16,799 nucleotides of DNA, taken from Actinomycetota bacterium. Its GTDB lineage: Bacteria; Actinomycetota; Thermoleophilia; Gaiellales; Gaiellaceae. The first letter of the stretch is position 1. Every line of letters begins with the position of its first letter. Of this stretch, positions 16,021 through 16,799 are shown one piece after another. Under the pieces are notes generated by a model. It was not told where the DNA came from and did not search any database. It saw only the letters and a program-made list of their open reading frames with translations. The position numbers and the translations under genes were made by a program. The stretch is taken from assembly GCA_020029625.1 (NCBI GenBank), contig JAIBJP010000022.1:1-16799 (forward strand), written 5' to 3'.

Positions 16021-16681
16021 GGTTCTGAATCGCCGCGCCGTGCTCGCGGCGTACGCGACCGAAACCGCTGCCTGCTTGCGCTGCCGGCTGGCGTCGGGCC
16101 GCACGCAGGTCGTCTTCGGCGTCGGAAACCCCGACGCGGACCTCCTGTTCGTCGGGGAGGCCCCGGGCTTCCACGAGGACCAGCAGGGCTATCCGTTCGT
16201 CGGCCAGGCGGGCAAGCTCCTCGACAAGCTCCTCGAGGGGATCGGCTTGACGCGCGAGGACGTGTACATCGCGAACGTGATCAAGTGCCGCCCGCCGGGC
16301 AACCGCGATCCTCAGCCGGACGAGATCGAGGCCTGCGAGGCGCACCTCTTCCGCCAGATCGAGCTGATCGAGCCCAAGCTGATCGCGACGCTCGGGAACT
16401 TCGCCACGAAGCTCCTGTCCGGCAAGCCCCATGGGATCACTCGCGTGCACGGTCGCCAGCAAGAGACAACGCTCGGAGGACGGTCGGTCACGCTGTATCC
16501 GCTCTACCATCCGGCCGCTGCGCTCTATACCCCGGCCATGCTGCGTACGCTCGAGGACGACTTCCGCCGCATCCCGGAGCTCCTGGCCGAGGAGACAGGC
16601 GTTCCTGCACAGGTGATCCAGTTTCCGACGGCCGTTCCGCAAGCGCCGTTGTCGGCCGCCGAGCAACTCGGCCTCTTCTAG
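16004..16681 (+). CDS. udg: Family 4 uracil-DNA glycosylase, iron-sulfur type
   Basis: This enzyme excises uracil from DNA at the start of base excision repair. GTG 16004 gives 225 aa and overlaps the FmdB-like gene by 17 nt; an in-frame GTG at 16040 (213 aa) is a possible alternative, as the family homology begins about residue 15. The four cysteines expected to hold the [4Fe-4S] cluster are Cys24 and Cys27 (ACLRCRL), Cys95 (KCRPPGNRDP) and Cys111 (EACEAHL). The active-site motif is GEAPGFHEDQQGYPFVGQAG (51-70), with Glu52 and the conserved PFVG. The second motif is LYHPAAAL with His169. The C-terminal tail (about 205-225) is Pro/Ala-rich and ends in EQLGLF, which resembles a beta-clamp-binding peptide; that is a guess. 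No separate promoter is visible. Confidence 0.93.
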   Translation: MAADPEVLNRRAVLAAYATETAACLRCRLASGRTQVVFGVGNPDADLLFVGEAPGFHEDQQGYPFVGQAGKLLDKLLEGIGLTREDVYIANVIKCRPPGNRDPQPDEIEACEAHLFRQIELIEPKLIATLGNFATKLLSGKPHGITRVHGRQQETTLGGRSVTLYPLYHPAAALYTPAMLRTLEDDFRRIPELLAEETGVPAQVIQFPTAVPQAPLSAAEQLGLF

Positions 16682-16698
16682 GAGGGCTTGACGAAACA

Positions 16699-16799
16699 TC
16701 ACCTGTGCCGCCGGAGGCGCGCCGCTCGCCCCAACGCATCCGCGTTCAGAATGACGCGTCGCCCCGTATCCAGATTCGATACGAGGGCTCCCTGCGTCC
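16699..16799 (-). CDS. Possible C-terminal fragment of an unidentified protein
   Basis: On the minus strand a frame is open from the right edge to TGA at 16699-16701, giving 32 residues (GALVSNLDTGRRVILNADAL, then an Arg-rich end). The third codon positions are about three-quarters G or C, as in neighbouring genes, and the stop would lie 17 bp from the udg stop, as in the other convergent pairs here. However, a plus-strand frame over the same bases looks similar in composition (ending QIRYEGSLR). I cannot identify either, so the strand is uncertain. Nothing else is seen in 16682-16799. Confidence 0.3.
   Translation of the reverse strand, partial: TQGALVSNLDTGRRVILNADALGRAARLRRHR

Noticed and set aside
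16686..16720. TTGACG at 16688 as a -35 for a gene to the right
   Set aside because: No -10 is found 16-18 bp downstream and no start codon with support follows before the edge.

Overview
The window is GC-rich, tightly packed chromosomal DNA from an actinobacterium. The evidence is high GC at third codon positions, GTG starts, several starts that look leaderless with a -10 hexamer (TANNCT or TATAGT) 7-9 nt before the ATG, and a Gram-positive/actinobacterial type LexA box. A deep-branching actinobacterial class such as Thermoleophilia would fit, but that is only an inference. Most of the window is ordinary core genome. I see no phage, insertion sequence, CRISPR array, rRNA or tRNA.

Layout. (1) 1-347 is the 3' end of uvrB. 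(2) 439-4158 encodes a secreted protein of 1239 aa that joins a nucleotide pyrophosphatase/phosphodiesterase (alkaline phosphatase superfamily) to a complete 5'-nucleotidase; this is the most unusual gene here. (3) 4183-5004 (-) is a cytoplasmic metallophosphoesterase. It shares a 26-bp divergent promoter with a small membrane protein (5031-5279). (4) 5287-6351 (-) is an AI-2E/PerM family membrane protein. It diverges from a PH-domain membrane protein (6423-6845), which is followed by a membrane-anchored propeller-like protein of unknown function (6871-7842). (5) 7889-10729 is uvrA under an apparent SOS operator, followed by an overlapping Yip1-type membrane protein (10729-11400). (6) 11363-13751 (-) is a three-gene operon, Rossmann/DUF2520 protein - panC - panB, joined by ATGA overlaps. 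(7) 13837-15319 is an ECF sigma factor with an overlapping single-pass membrane partner. (8) 15345-16681 holds msrB, an FmdB-type zinc-ribbon protein and a family 4 uracil-DNA glycosylase. The last 118 bases may hold the end of a minus-strand gene.

How the genes fit together. uvrB, uvrA and the uracil-DNA glycosylase are DNA repair genes, and msrB repairs oxidised protein. The DUF2520-panC-panB operon would cover ketopantoate formation, its reduction (if the DUF2520 protein is a ketopantoate reductase) and pantothenate synthesis; panD is not in the window. The secreted two-enzyme phosphatase would let the cell break extracellular nucleotides down to nucleoside and phosphate. The sigma factor and its membrane partner form a likely envelope signalling pair.

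Two of the convergent gene pairs end in hairpins that contain their stop codons. A third pair (Yip1/panB) overlaps tail to tail by 38 bp.
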